The translations under genes were made by a program, and so were the position numbers. Positions 36,087-44,930 of a stretch of DNA of 50,899 bases are shown here, piece by piece (positions within the stretch are counted from its first letter, which is position 1; each line of letters opens with the position of its first letter). Source of the stretch: Gemmatimonadales bacterium (lineage in GTDB: Bacteria; Gemmatimonadota; Gemmatimonadetes; Gemmatimonadales; GWC2-71-9); assembly GCA_025937755.1 (NCBI GenBank), contig JAICQR010000005.1:1-50899 (forward strand), written 5' to 3'. The notes beneath the pieces were generated by a model. The model had not been told where the DNA came from. It saw only the letters and a program-made list of their open reading frames with translations, and did no database searches.

Positions 36087-38506
36087 TGCGTATCGACCGC
36101 CTGCGCCTGCTCAACTTCCGCCAGCACGAGGCCACCGAGCTGGAGTTCGGGGCCGGGCTCACCGGCATCGTGGGTCCCAATGGCGCGGGCAAGACCACGC
36201 TGCTCGAGGCGATCGCGTGGGTCATGTATGGCATGAAGGCGGCGCGCGGAGCCCGCGACAACATGCGCCGGCGCAATGCTCCGCCCCGCTCGCGCATGGA
36301 AGTGGAGATGGAATTCTCTCTCGGCGCGCATCACTATCGCGTGCTGCGGAGTCTCAATAGCGCCCAGCTGTGGCAGGACCACAATCCGGAGCCGATCGCC
36401 ACCAGCCTCGACACCGTCACCGAGCGGATCACTCGCCTGCTCGGGATGACCCGTGAGGAATTCTTCAACACTTACTTCACCGGCCAGAAGGATCTCGCGG
36501 TGATGGCGTCGCTCAGCGCGCCGCAGCGGGCCCAGTTCCTGTCGCGTGTGCTGGGCTACGAGCGGATCCGTCTGGCGCAGGACCGGCTCAAGGCGATGCG
36601 CCAGGGGAGCCGGCTCAAGGTCGGGGTACTGGAGTCGGCGTTGCCCGATGCAAGGGCGGTGGCGGGCGAACTCGATGCAGCCGCCAATCGCCAGCGAGCC
36701 GCGACCGAAGCCGAATCCAGTCTGCGACTGACATTCGATGAACTGTCGGCTCGGCTCGTCGCAGCAAGGCCCCATTGGGACAAGGTCCGCGCGACCCGGG
36801 AGCAGCTGACTACGCTCGAGGGTGAGCGCCGCGTGGCGGAGGCCAACAGCCGTGCGCTGGGAGAGCGGGCCGAGCGACTTGAAGACGCACTCAAGGATGC
36901 GCGCGCGGCAGGCGCCAAGGCCGAGGAACTCGGCACCAGACTCACCCAGCTGGTGGTGCTCGAAGCCGAGGATGCCACCCTCACCGAGCAGAGCCGGGAA
37001 TTCTTCCGCCAACGCGAGGCAATCGCCCAGCGGGATGCCCAACGCAGCCGCCTCTCCGAGATCGACGCGCAGTTGCTTCGGCTGCCACAAACCGAACAGC
37101 TGGAACTGGTGCATGGCCGGGCCGCGGGCTTGCGGCAACGCCTGGCCGACGTGGCCCAGCAGGCGGAGGAGCTCCGTACCTCCTGGGTGCGCGATTCAGC
37201 GGATGCGCAGAGCAGCCGCAAGGCGCTGCTGGCGCAGTTCAACGATCTCACGTCCCAGCGCGAGCGACTCGCCGGCATGGGCCGCGACGGAGTATGCCCG
37301 ACCTGTGCACGGCCCCTGGGGGATGAGTTCGATCGCGTGCTGGGCCTGCTCGACCGGCAGGTGGAAGAGGTCAAGTCGAATGGCGTCTACTACAAGCGGC
37401 GCATCGACCAGTTGAGGGAGCAGCCGCCGGAACTTGTCGCCCTGGAACAGGCACGCGAAAAGCTCGAGCAGGAAGGGGCGGAACTCGCGTCTGAGCAGGC
37501 TCGGCTGGAAGTTCAGGTCGCGGAGCGCCGCTCGCTGCGGGCGGAGCGGGAGCGGCTCGTGGCGCGGCTGGCGGAACTCGAGTCGATCGCCGGGGTGGCG
37601 GCATCGGGCTACGACGCCACACGCCATCAGGTGGTCCGTGAATCGGTGCGGATGCTCCAGCCGCTGGCGGTGGAGGCGGCGGGACTTCGGAGCAGTGCCG
37701 CGCGCATGGCCGAGCTCGAGCGTGAGCTCGAGGACGTCGTCCGGCGGCGAGGTGAGGCGGACAGCAGCCTCGCGGCCGTCCTGCAGGCGATCGGGGCGTT
37801 GCAGTTCGATCCCGAAGCGTTCGCCCGGGCCGGCGCCGAGGAGGCGAGCGCCACCGCCGAGCACCGGGCGGCGGAACTTGCCCTGGTGCGCGCGCGGGGC
37901 GAGCGCGAGTCGGCGGACGAGGCGCTGGGCGCCGCGCGCCGACGTGCCGAGGAGGCGGAGCTCCGCCGCCGCGAGTTGCGTGATGCCCGGCGAGCGCAGC
38001 TGCTGCAGGACGAACTCGACCGGGCCCTGTCGGACCTGCGCACCGACCTCAACCAGCAACTGCGCCCCGAGCTGTCCGAGATCGCGTCGTCGTTTCTGAC
38101 CGACCTGACCCGCGGGCGTTATGACGAGCTGGAGTTGAACGAGAACTACGAGCCGCTGCTGCTGGACGATGGCGCCTCCAAGCCGGTGATCTCCGGTGGC
38201 GAGGAGGACGTGGCCAATCTTGCGCTCCGGCTGGCGATCAGCCAGATGATTGCCGATCGCGCGGGCCAGCCACTGTCGCTGCTGGTGCTGGACGAGATTT
38301 TCGGCTCGCTGGACGAGGACCGGCGCGCGGCGGTGGTGGAGTTGCTGCGTAGCCTGGCGGACCGGTTCCCTCAGGTCATTCTCATTACCCACATCGACAG
38401 CATTCGCGACGGATTCGACCGGGTCATCCGGGTGGACTACGATGCGACCCGCGGAGTATCCGACGTCCGCGAGGAACCGGAAGGGTTCGATGGCGTTGCG
38501 GCCTGA
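36086..38506 (+). CDS. sbcC: SbcC/Rad50-type ATPase of the DNA repair nuclease
   Basis: An 806-residue SMC-like protein. Walker A is at residues 30-37 (GPNGAGKT), long coiled coils run both ways, and the zinc hook CPTC lies at 404-407, almost exactly mid-protein. The C-terminal ATPase half has the signature VISGGEEDVANLALRLAIS and Walker B LLVLDEIFGSLDEDRR. It is shorter than the roughly 1,000-residue classic SbcC, so its arms are short. It tethers DNA ends and controls SbcD. Confidence 0.93.
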   Translation: MRIDRLRLLNFRQHEATELEFGAGLTGIVGPNGAGKTTLLEAIAWVMYGMKAARGARDNMRRRNAPPRSRMEVEMEFSLGAHHYRVLRSLNSAQLWQDHNPEPIATSLDTVTERITRLLGMTREEFFNTYFTGQKDLAVMASLSAPQRAQFLSRVLGYERIRLAQDRLKAMRQGSRLKVGVLESALPDARAVAGELDAAANRQRAATEAESSLRLTFDELSARLVAARPHWDKVRATREQLTTLEGERRVAEANSRALGERAERLEDALKDARAAGAKAEELGTRLTQLVVLEAEDATLTEQSREFFRQREAIAQRDAQRSRLSEIDAQLLRLPQTEQLELVHGRAAGLRQRLADVAQQAEELRTSWVRDSADAQSSRKALLAQFNDLTSQRERLAGMGRDGVCPTCARPLGDEFDRVLGLLDRQVEEVKSNGVYYKRRIDQLREQPPELVALEQAREKLEQEGAELASEQARLEVQVAERRSLRAERERLVARLAELESIAGVAASGYDATRHQVVRESVRMLQPLAVEAAGLRSSAARMAELERELEDVVRRRGEADSSLAAVLQAIGALQFDPEAFARAGAEEASATAEHRAAELALVRARGERESADEALGAARRRAEEAELRRRELRDARRAQLLQDELDRALSDLRTDLNQQLRPELSEIASSFLTDLTRGRYDELELNENYEPLLLDDGASKPVISGGEEDVANLALRLAISQMIADRAGQPLSLLVLDEIFGSLDEDRRAAVVELLRSLADRFPQVILITHIDSIRDGFDRVIRVDYDATRGVSDVREEPEGFDGVAA

Positions 38507-39449
38507 GCGTGCGCTGCTTGGCCCCGAGCGGCCCGGTGTGCGCGACATCGAGGCGCTCAACCGCGTCTTTTCCGAGTCGTTCACCGACCGCTACGTTCGC
38601 GACGGCCTCACCGGGGTGCGGGTGCCTCACCTCAATTCCCTGGTGTGGCGCTATGCGATCGAGGACGCGGGTGACGGGGCCATGGTATGGCGGGACCAGG
38701 ATGGCGCCATCGCCGCATTCAACATGGTGCATCGCTCCGGTACCGAGGGGTGGATGGGGCCGCTGGCGGTGCGTCCCGACCGGCAGGGCGAAGGAATCGG
38801 ATCAACCATGGTGCGCAGCGGCATCGACTGGCTGCGCGCCGGCGGAGCCACCACCATTGGGCTCGAGACCATGCCCCGGACGGTGGAGAATATCGGGTTC
38901 TACAGCCGGCTGGGTCTGGTGCCGGGCCCGCTCACGGTCACGTTCATCCGGGATGCAGCGCGGCCGGGACGGGTGGCCCACGAGCGCCTGGGCCAGGCGC
39001 GGGACACGGACGCTCTGATCGAGGCATGCCGGGTGCTGACAGGGGACCTCTCGCCCGGGGTGGACTTCACCCGGGAAATCAGGCTGACGCTGGAGCTGGG
39101 GCTGGGTGATGTGTCGCTGGTGCGGCGCGACGGTGCGCTGGAGGGATTCGCGCTGTGGCACTCGGCGCCGCTGGCGGCGGGGCGTCCCCGGGACGAACTG
39201 CGGGTGCTCAAGATCGTGGCGCGCGATCTCGAGGTCTTCACCAGCCTGATGACGCTGGCGCAGCGCGCGGCGCAGGAGGAACAGGTGCGCCGTCGCGTCT
39301 CGGTGCGATGCCAGGGCGCCGCGAACGGTGCCTATCGCCAGCTGGTTGCGCTGGGATACCGGGTGCACTGGACCGACCTGCGGATGACGCTGCACGATGC
39401 ACCGGAACCGGACGTCCGTGGCATCGTGATGTCCAATTGGGAGATCTGA
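38490..39449 (+). CDS. GNAT-family N-acetyltransferase-like protein
   Basis: A 319-residue protein. The N-terminal GNAT domain has the acetyl-CoA loop LAVRPDRQGEGIGSTMV, followed by IGLETMPRTVENIGFYSRLGLVP. A second half (from about residue 165, including LTLELGLGDVSLVRRDGALEGFALWHSAP) looks like a weaker second GNAT domain. Substrate is unknown. It overlaps the 3' end of sbcC by 17 bases, so it is co-translated with the repair nuclease, an arrangement without an obvious functional explanation. Confidence 0.85.
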   Translation: MALRPERALLGPERPGVRDIEALNRVFSESFTDRYVRDGLTGVRVPHLNSLVWRYAIEDAGDGAMVWRDQDGAIAAFNMVHRSGTEGWMGPLAVRPDRQGEGIGSTMVRSGIDWLRAGGATTIGLETMPRTVENIGFYSRLGLVPGPLTVTFIRDAARPGRVAHERLGQARDTDALIEACRVLTGDLSPGVDFTREIRLTLELGLGDVSLVRRDGALEGFALWHSAPLAAGRPRDELRVLKIVARDLEVFTSLMTLAQRAAQEEQVRRRVSVRCQGAANGAYRQLVALGYRVHWTDLRMTLHDAPEPDVRGIVMSNWEI

Positions 39450-39452
39450 GCA

Positions 39453-39596
39453 TCAGCGCGTCAGGGCCCAGCCCCGCACGAAGAGGATCGCCGAGGCAGC
39501 CATAAGGAGGTGGACCGCGGGCGCGGTGATGCCCATTGCAACAGCGAGCACGAACCAGGCAACGAGCAGCACAATTGCAAGCAGAAATGTCGGCAT
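39453..39596 (-). CDS. 47-residue membrane protein (lmo0937/DUF5670-like)
   Basis: This short gene encodes two hydrophobic helices (TFLLAIVLLVAWFVLAV and VHLLMAASAILFV) separated by a short MGITAPA turn, with a basic end. The pattern resembles the lmo0937 (DUF5670) family of tiny two-helix membrane proteins of unknown role. GAGGAA lies 7-12 bases before the ATG at 39596. It is convergent with the GNAT gene and divergent from the 6S-like RNA. Confidence 0.75.
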   Translation of the reverse strand: MPTFLLAIVLLVAWFVLAVAMGITAPAVHLLMAASAILFVRGWALTR

Positions 39597-39614
39597 CGGT
39601 TGCGTTCCTCGTAG

Positions 39615-39643
39615 TTGACTGGGTGGGTACCGCTTCCTAGTTT
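39615..39643 (+). promoter_or_regulatory. Sigma-70-type promoter of the 6S-like RNA
   Basis: TTGACT (39615-39620) and TAGTTT (39638-39643) have an ideal 17-base spacer. Predicted start of transcription is near 39650, where the folded RNA begins. A similar TTGACG/TAGGTT pair is found before the YtxH gene. Confidence 0.65.
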
Positions 39644-39649
39644 AGTGGC

Positions 39650-39812
39650 GTCGGGCGACGGCGGGGAACCCCGTTACTGAGCCGATAAGTCCGATCCGGG
39701 TTCTGCATACCATTTCCGATGCCATGCCCCTCGGGGGAAGGCAGAAGTCACGGCGAAGGACCCAAGCGTTATCGATTGGGCTTCAGTAGACCTCCCCGTC
39801 GTCGTTCCGTCT
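39650..39812 (+). ncRNA. ssrS: 6S-like structured RNA
   Basis: About 160 bases in an otherwise non-coding stretch fold into a long rod. The closing stem pairs 39652-39666 with 39794-39809. Next come an internal loop, ACUGA-GCC (39676-39683) with GGC-U-UCAGU (39779-39787), GAUAA with UUAUC, GUCC with GGAC, and UUCUGC with GCAGAA. The 5' side reads CUGAGCCGAUA, identical to a piece of the E. coli 6S central region, and the 3' side can alternatively form a small CCCAA/UUGGG hairpin (39761-39780) like that in 6S. 6S RNA mimics an open promoter and sequesters RNA polymerase. Alternative: a pterin- or folate-responsive leader for the genes downstream. Confidence 0.6.
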
Positions 39813-39818
39813 CGCGCT

Positions 39819-39838
39819 CGCCGGCCCAGTGGCCGGCG
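39819..39838 (+). terminator. Hairpin after the 6S-like RNA
   Basis: A perfect 8-bp stem CGCCGGCC / GGCCGGCG with a CAGT loop lies 7 bases past the RNA's closing stem. There is no T-run after it, so termination would depend on the hairpin alone or on Rho. Confidence 0.5.
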
Positions 39839-39910
39839 ATCGCACATCCCCCACCGCTTGACTCGCTCCCCGCGCAGGCCATCTTCCTCTGGACTGCCAC
39901 AGGATCGTGC

Positions 39911-40324
39911 ATGCCCGTATGCGCCGCTACCCGGCGCTCGCATTTCAATGCCGCGCACCGGCTCCATAATCCGGCGCGGCCTGACGACTGGAATGCGGCG
40001 ACGTTCGGACTTTGCAACAATCCCCACTTTCACGGCCACAATTACGAGCTCGACGTGACAGTCGAGGGACCCATCGACCAGGAAACCGGCTACGTGCTCG
40101 ACCTGGGCGTCCTGGCCGACGTGGTCGAGGAGCGGATCATCAAGCGGCTGGACCACCGAAATCTCAATGTCGAGGTCGAATGGTTTGCCGACCTCAACCC
40201 CACGGTCGAGAATATCGCCGTGGTCATCTGGCGCGAACTGCGCGCCGCCCTCCCCGAGTCGCTTGTGCTCCGGGTGCGGCTTTGGGAGACACCGAGGAAC
40301 TATGTCGAATACGAAGGCGGGTGA
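39911..40324 (+). CDS. 6-pyruvoyl-tetrahydropterin synthase family protein, animal-like type
   Basis: A 137-residue T-fold enzyme that works on dihydroneopterin triphosphate, the product of FolE. Zinc histidines lie in FNAAHRL and HFHGHNYEL; the catalytic cysteine is in [12 protein letters not shown], with a C-x5-HGH spacing as in animal PTPS rather than the C-x3-HGH of typical QueD. The [28 protein letters not shown] stretch and [13 protein letters not shown] end also look like animal PTPS. Products could be 6-pyruvoyl-tetrahydropterin (tetrahydrobiopterin branch) or, as in QueD, 6-carboxy-tetrahydropterin. ATG 39911 is chosen because the upstream frame crosses the RNA. It overlaps folE by 23 bases. 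Confidence 0.9.
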   Translation: MPVCAATRRSHFNAAHRLHNPARPDDWNAATFGLCNNPHFHGHNYELDVTVEGPIDQETGYVLDLGVLADVVEERIIKRLDHRNLNVEVEWFADLNPTVENIAVVIWRELRAALPESLVLRVRLWETPRNYVEYEGG

Positions 40325-40886
40325 TGGGTTCGCGGCGGAAGTCCACCACATCCTCGAGGCCCTGGGAGAAGATCCGGACCGTCCAGGGCTGCGCCGCACC
40401 CCAGCCCGGGTGGAGGCCTCGCTTCGCTGGCTGACGCGGGGCTACTCCATGTCGGTGCAGGACGCCGTGGGTGACGCGGTGTTCGAGGCGGCCCACCAGA
40501 GCATGATCATGGTGCGCGACATCGAGGTGTACTCGCTCTGTGAGCATCACCTGCTCCCGTTCTACGGCCGGGCCCACGTGGCCTACATCCCCAATGGCCG
40601 GATCGTGGGGCTCTCCAAGCTGGCGCGCATTGTGGAGATGTTTTCCCGCCGGCTGCAGGTCCAGGAACGCCTGACCGACCAGATCGCCGACGCGGTGATG
40701 GACGTGCTCCAGCCCGGCGGGGTGGGGGTGGTGATCGATGCCGCCCACTTCTGCATGATGATGCGCGGGGTGGAGAAGCAGAACTCGCGCACGGTGACCA
40801 GCGCCCTGCGGGGCGCGTTCCGCGACGATTCCAAGACCCGGGACGAGTTCCTCCGCCTGGCCCACAACAGCGGGTACAACCGGTGA
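40302..40886 (+). CDS. folE: GTP cyclohydrolase I
   Basis: A 194-residue T-fold enzyme that converts GTP to 7,8-dihydroneopterin triphosphate, the entry to folate, biopterin and queuosine. It shows [11 protein letters not shown], the zinc site [10 protein letters not shown] and HFCMMMRG, and the active-site stretch [24 protein letters not shown]. Length is normal. The overlap with PTPS suggests that its product is meant for that enzyme. Downstream, it overlaps the M23 peptidase by 4 bases. Confidence 0.96.
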   Translation: MSNTKAGDGFAAEVHHILEALGEDPDRPGLRRTPARVEASLRWLTRGYSMSVQDAVGDAVFEAAHQSMIMVRDIEVYSLCEHHLLPFYGRAHVAYIPNGRIVGLSKLARIVEMFSRRLQVQERLTDQIADAVMDVLQPGGVGVVIDAAHFCMMMRGVEKQNSRTVTSALRGAFRDDSKTRDEFLRLAHNSGYNR

Positions 40887-42490
40887 GGCGCGCCGGGGCG
40901 TGGGCCGTGATCGCAAGCATGCTGGCGGCAACCGCGCTGGCGCTCGCAGCCCCGCTCGCCGCGCAGTCCGGTCGCGCTGTCGCACTCCCCGCGTTGCCCG
41001 ACTCAGCCGGCTGGGGCGTGCATGTCCTCGCCGCTCGTCAGGATCGGATCGGGGGCGTATGGGTCGGCACCTACGGGGACGGCATCTATCACCTGCCCGC
41101 CGATTCCGGGCGATGGCGACACATCGTCTCGGACACCACCCCGGGGTCGATCGCGTGGGACTTCGTGCATGCGTTTGCCTTCGGGCCGGCTGGACAGATC
41201 TGGTACGGCACGGTCGGCAACGGCTGGGGCCTCTCGGTGGACAGTGGACGTACCTGGCGCAACTGGACTTTCGACCAGCTGGGTCCCGAGTGGCAGTATG
41301 TCGCCCCGGACGGGATCGTGGCGTTGGGCGACACCACCGTCGTCGCAACCGCCGATGGATTGCTGGTCACGGCCGACGATGGCGAGTCCTGGACCGCCAT
41401 CGTGGACAGCGTTGGACCGCCGGCACGCGGTCCTGCCGACACGGCGCTGGTGCTGCTGCCCAGCGAGTACATCCTTGGCATGGGCGCCGCCAGCCGGGGA
41501 CGTGTGGTATTCACCACGCTCGATGGCGGATTTCAGCTCGAACCCGGCGGCGGCAGCTGGACCGTGAGCCGGGCCAGTGTCAGCTTGCCACTCGATCCGA
41601 CCCTGGTCTTCCTCCGCCGTCGCAGCTTTACCCGGAGCCACTGCGGCCTGCACCCCGCGGGAACCCCGTACTCCTGCGCTCCCCGCACGGCCCGCAACGC
41701 GCCGCGCGCTGCGGTGCCGGAGGCTCCCCGGACCACCTGGTTCTCCCGCCCCATCGCCACCGACGACAACCCATTCATTGACCAGACCTATCGCTACGGC
41801 TCCACGATGGGCGGCAACTTCCAGCAGCACCAGGGCGTGGAGTTCAATAACCCGGACGGTACGCCGGTGCTCGCGATCGGAGAGGGCGTGGTGGCCTACG
41901 CCGGCCCGGCCGAGCGGGGCGCGCTGACGATTGCCATTCGCCACGATTCCGCGCTGGCGACGCCCGATGGGCAGCGCTTCGTGTACTCGGTGTACTACCA
42001 CAACAGTGAACTGCTGGTACAGGTGGGGCAGCGGGTGGCGCGTGGTGATACCCTCGCGCGGGTGGGGCACACCGGGCGGGCCACCAACGATCATCTTCAC
42101 CTGGAAGTCCACGCCTCGCCTGTGGACTCGGTGCATCTGGTCGTGGATTCGCTCCAGCGCTTCCCCCCGTACACCACCAACCCCGAGCTGTGGATCGCCC
42201 CGCCCAGTGGCACCGGCATCGTTGCCGGCCAGGTGCGCGACAGCGCGGGGCGGCCGGTGCCAGGTGCACGCATTCATGGCTTGCATTCCCCCAGGCCCCG
42301 CGAGACGCCGCTATCCTGCGTGGAGACCTACCGCGACCGGGCGCACTCGCACCCCCTCTACCACGAGGACTTCGCCATCGGCGGCATCCCGCCCGGCGAC
42401 TACGTCCTCGGCACGGAGCTCGGCGGTCGCAAGGTCTGGCGGCGGGTGAAGGTCGAGGCCGGTCAGGTGACCTGGGTGGAGTTTCGCTGA
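40883..42490 (+). CDS. Exported M23 peptidase-domain protein with N-terminal sensor-like propeller and C-terminal regulatory-like domain
   Basis: A 535-residue protein with a signal peptide ending LAAQ. Residues about 35-235 hold propeller-like repeats ([47 protein letters not shown]). Residues about 300-440 form an M23/LytM domain with the second zinc motif HLHLE (H404, H406) intact. The first ligand set reads H316-QGV-E320, glutamate in place of the usual aspartate, so activity is uncertain. The last 90 residues are a carboxypeptidase-regulatory-like sandwich. It may cut or just bind peptidoglycan. GTG 40883 overlaps folE. Confidence 0.83.
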   Translation: MRRAGAWAVIASMLAATALALAAPLAAQSGRAVALPALPDSAGWGVHVLAARQDRIGGVWVGTYGDGIYHLPADSGRWRHIVSDTTPGSIAWDFVHAFAFGPAGQIWYGTVGNGWGLSVDSGRTWRNWTFDQLGPEWQYVAPDGIVALGDTTVVATADGLLVTADDGESWTAIVDSVGPPARGPADTALVLLPSEYILGMGAASRGRVVFTTLDGGFQLEPGGGSWTVSRASVSLPLDPTLVFLRRRSFTRSHCGLHPAGTPYSCAPRTARNAPRAAVPEAPRTTWFSRPIATDDNPFIDQTYRYGSTMGGNFQQHQGVEFNNPDGTPVLAIGEGVVAYAGPAERGALTIAIRHDSALATPDGQRFVYSVYYHNSELLVQVGQRVARGDTLARVGHTGRATNDHLHLEVHASPVDSVHLVVDSLQRFPPYTTNPELWIAPPSGTGIVAGQVRDSAGRPVPGARIHGLHSPRPRETPLSCVETYRDRAHSHPLYHEDFAIGGIPPGDYVLGTELGGRKVWRRVKVEAGQVTWVEFR

Positions 42491-42495
42491 GTCGG

Positions 42496-43140
42496 ATGTT
42501 CATCGAGCTGACCGACCACCTGCGTTGCCCCGCCGACCATCCGGAGCAGTTCCTCGTGCTGATGCCTTCGAAGATGACTGGGCGGCAGGTTGAGGAGGGC
42601 ACACTTGGCTGCCCGGTCTGCCACCGGAGTTATCCCATCGAACATGGCGTGGCGCTCTTCGGATCCACAGAGCACACAGATGTGATTGATGACGCTGATG
42701 TCGCGGAGCGCGAACAACCCGCGGCGCTCGACGCATCGGCGCTCGTGGCGCTACTGGGGCTGGGAAGTCCGGGGGGCTACGTCGTGCTGGTGGGCATGTT
42801 TGGTGCGCTCGCGGCCAAGCTGGCGGAGGAGCTGCCGGGCGTGGCGCTGGTGCTGGTGAATGCTGACGCCCAGACCGATGACCTGCCGTTCGCCAGCGCG
42901 GTGCGCGCGCCGACCATCCCGCTCAAGACCGCCTCGATGCGGGGTGTCGCGCTGGGGCCGCGATTCGCCAGCGACCCAGCCTGGGTGGCCGCCGCCGTGC
43001 GGGTGGTATTGCCGGGGAATCGCGTGGTGGGGCAGGGCACCGAGCCCGAGCAGCGGGACCTCGAGATCGCGGCGAGTGCCGGCGGGTGCTGGGTGGGTGT
43101 CCGCGCGCGGGGCGGTTACCCGGCGGCGACCTCCGAGTAG
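42496..43140 (+). CDS. Trm112-like zinc-ribbon protein with an unassigned C-terminal domain
   Basis: A 214-residue protein. The N-terminus (residues 1-60, TDHLRCPADHPEQF ... GTLGCPVCHRSYPIEHGVALF) has the cysteine pattern of Trm112-type ribbons: C11 and the C39/C42 pair, with nearby histidines. The rest (GGYVVLVGMFGALAAKLAEELPG and VVLPGNRVVGQGTEPEQRDLEIAASAG) suggests a Rossmann-like or degenerate methyltransferase fold without a glycine-rich SAM loop. Trm112 activates methyltransferases; a similar accessory role is a guess. It follows the M23 gene by 5 bases and its end overlaps the convergent acyl-CoA ligase by 25 bases. Confidence 0.72.
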   Translation: MFIELTDHLRCPADHPEQFLVLMPSKMTGRQVEEGTLGCPVCHRSYPIEHGVALFGSTEHTDVIDDADVAEREQPAALDASALVALLGLGSPGGYVVLVGMFGALAAKLAEELPGVALVLVNADAQTDDLPFASAVRAPTIPLKTASMRGVALGPRFASDPAWVAAAVRVVLPGNRVVGQGTEPEQRDLEIAASAGGCWVGVRARGGYPAATSE

Positions 43141-44924
43141 AGCGCGTCGATCGCATCCTTGTTGGCGGCTTCGACCTCCTTGCGTCGCACGCTCATCTTC
43201 GGCGTCAGCTGGCCGCTGCCGATACTGAAGTCCTTTGGCAGCAGGATGTACTTCTTCGGTACTTCGTAGTGCGCCAGGTGGTGAAAGACCTTCGCCAGTT
43301 CCCGCTCGATCTTCGCGTACACTTCGGGCCGCTTTAGCAAGGTGGCGTAATCGGACTCACCGATCTGCTTGTGCCGGGCCCACGCCGTGAGGTGGCCCTC
43401 ATCCGGCACGATGAGCATCGCCGGGAAGCGCCGCTTGTCCCCGATCATCACCGCGCTGGTGACAAACTTGCTGGTCCGCGCCAGGTTCTCGATTGGCTGG
43501 GGCGCGATATTCTTGCCCCCCGCGGTGACGATCAGGTCCTTCTTGCGGTCGGTGATCCGCAGGAATCCATCCTTGTCCAGTTCGCCGATGTCGCCGGTGT
43601 GGAGCCAGCCATCGGAATCGATGACTTCGGCGGTGGCATCCGGGTCCTGGAAGTATCCCTTCATCACGTGTGGCCCGCGGGTGAGGATCTCGCCGTCCTC
43701 GGCGATCCGCACCTCCGCGTGCTCGATCGGGCGGCCCACCGTACCCAGCCGGGTTTCACCCGGACCATTCACCGCGATGACGGGGGACGTTTCCGTCAGA
43801 CCATAGCCTTCCAGGATCGGCATGCCCGCCGCGTAGAAGAACCTGGCAATAACGGGGTTGAGCGGCGCTCCACCCGACACGAAGAACCGGAGCCGACCGC
43901 CAACCCGCACCCGCAGCTTGCTGAACACCAGCCTGTCTGCGATCCGGTGCCTGATGGCCAGCCACGCCGGGATCGGCTGGCCGGCAAGCGACCGGTCCAC
44001 CCATGACTCGCCGGTGCGGCGGGCCCACATGAAGATCGCGCGCTTGATGGGCGACCCGGCAGCCGAGGCCTCCAGCACCCGGCTGTAGATCTTCTCGAAG
44101 AGCCGAGGCACTGACAGCACGACTGAAGGCCTGACCTCCAGCATTTCCGCGGCTACCGTGTCGAAATTGGTGGCATAGTTGATGACGGTGCCGGCGTGAT
44201 ACACCGTGTAGTGGCCCGCCATCCGCTCGAAGATGTGCGAGAGCGGAAGGAACGACAGGCACTCGTCCGTATCCCGGAGGGGCAGTCGCTTGAGGCCACC
44301 CAGCACATTGGAAGTGATGTTCTCGTGCGTGAGCATCACGCCCTTGGGGTCCCCGGTCGTGCCGGACGTGTAGATCAGGGTCGCGACATCGCCGGGTGCG
44401 GCCGCGAGCGCACGATCGCGCCATCGCGCGGCATCGGCATCGCTTGCAGCGGTCCTCGCCTCCAGCTCCTGGAGCGAATGCACACCCGGCCCAGCCGCGT
44501 CCGGGTTGAATGCGATGATATGCTTGAGCGCCGGCAATTCGTGCCGGATCTCCTGGATCTTGGCGAGTTGCTCCCGGTTCGACACGAACAGCGCCACTGC
44601 GCCCGAATTACGCAACACGTGGGTGATCTGCCCGGCGGGAAGGGTGGGATACACCGGTACGTCGGCGCAGCGCGCGGCGAGGCACGCAAAATCGGCGATG
44701 GCCCATTCAGGCCGGTTTTCCGAGAGGATGCCGACGCGATCGCCCTCGTTGACACCAAGCGACAGCAGCCCCCGGCTGGTGGCCTCGACCCGCGCCAGCA
44801 GCTCGCTGTAGCTGATGGCCTCCCATCGGTCATTCCGCTTGACCCGCATCACGACCGGCCGGTCGCGCCACCGGTCGATTGCCCCAAAGAACAGCTGGGT
44901 CAGTGTGGTGGGATCGGCCGTCAC
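43116..44924 (-). CDS. Long-chain fatty-acid--CoA ligase
   Basis: A 602-residue AMP-forming synthetase. It shows LIYTSGTTGDPKGVMLTHEN (ATP loop), FLPLSHIFERM, GYGLTETSPVI and the hinge region HTGDIGELDKDGFLRITDRKKDLIVTAGGKNIAPQPIEN, closest to the bacterial FadD15/FAA1-like long-chain group. It activates fatty acids to acyl-CoA via acyl-AMP. The lysine in LTPKMSVRR near the C-terminus is in place. GTG 44924 starts 6 bases past the lipoprotein gene, so it is the last gene of a three-gene operon. Confidence 0.92.
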   Translation of the reverse strand: MTADPTTLTQLFFGAIDRWRDRPVVMRVKRNDRWEAISYSELLARVEATSRGLLSLGVNEGDRVGILSENRPEWAIADFACLAARCADVPVYPTLPAGQITHVLRNSGAVALFVSNREQLAKIQEIRHELPALKHIIAFNPDAAGPGVHSLQELEARTAASDADAARWRDRALAAAPGDVATLIYTSGTTGDPKGVMLTHENITSNVLGGLKRLPLRDTDECLSFLPLSHIFERMAGHYTVYHAGTVINYATNFDTVAAEMLEVRPSVVLSVPRLFEKIYSRVLEASAAGSPIKRAIFMWARRTGESWVDRSLAGQPIPAWLAIRHRIADRLVFSKLRVRVGGRLRFFVSGGAPLNPVIARFFYAAGMPILEGYGLTETSPVIAVNGPGETRLGTVGRPIEHAEVRIAEDGEILTRGPHVMKGYFQDPDATAEVIDSDGWLHTGDIGELDKDGFLRITDRKKDLIVTAGGKNIAPQPIENLARTSKFVTSAVMIGDKRRFPAMLIVPDEGHLTAWARHKQIGESDYATLLKRPEVYAKIERELAKVFHHLAHYEVPKKYILLPKDFSIGSGQLTPKMSVRRKEVEAANKDAIDALYSEVAAG

Positions 44925-44930
44925 AGCTGC

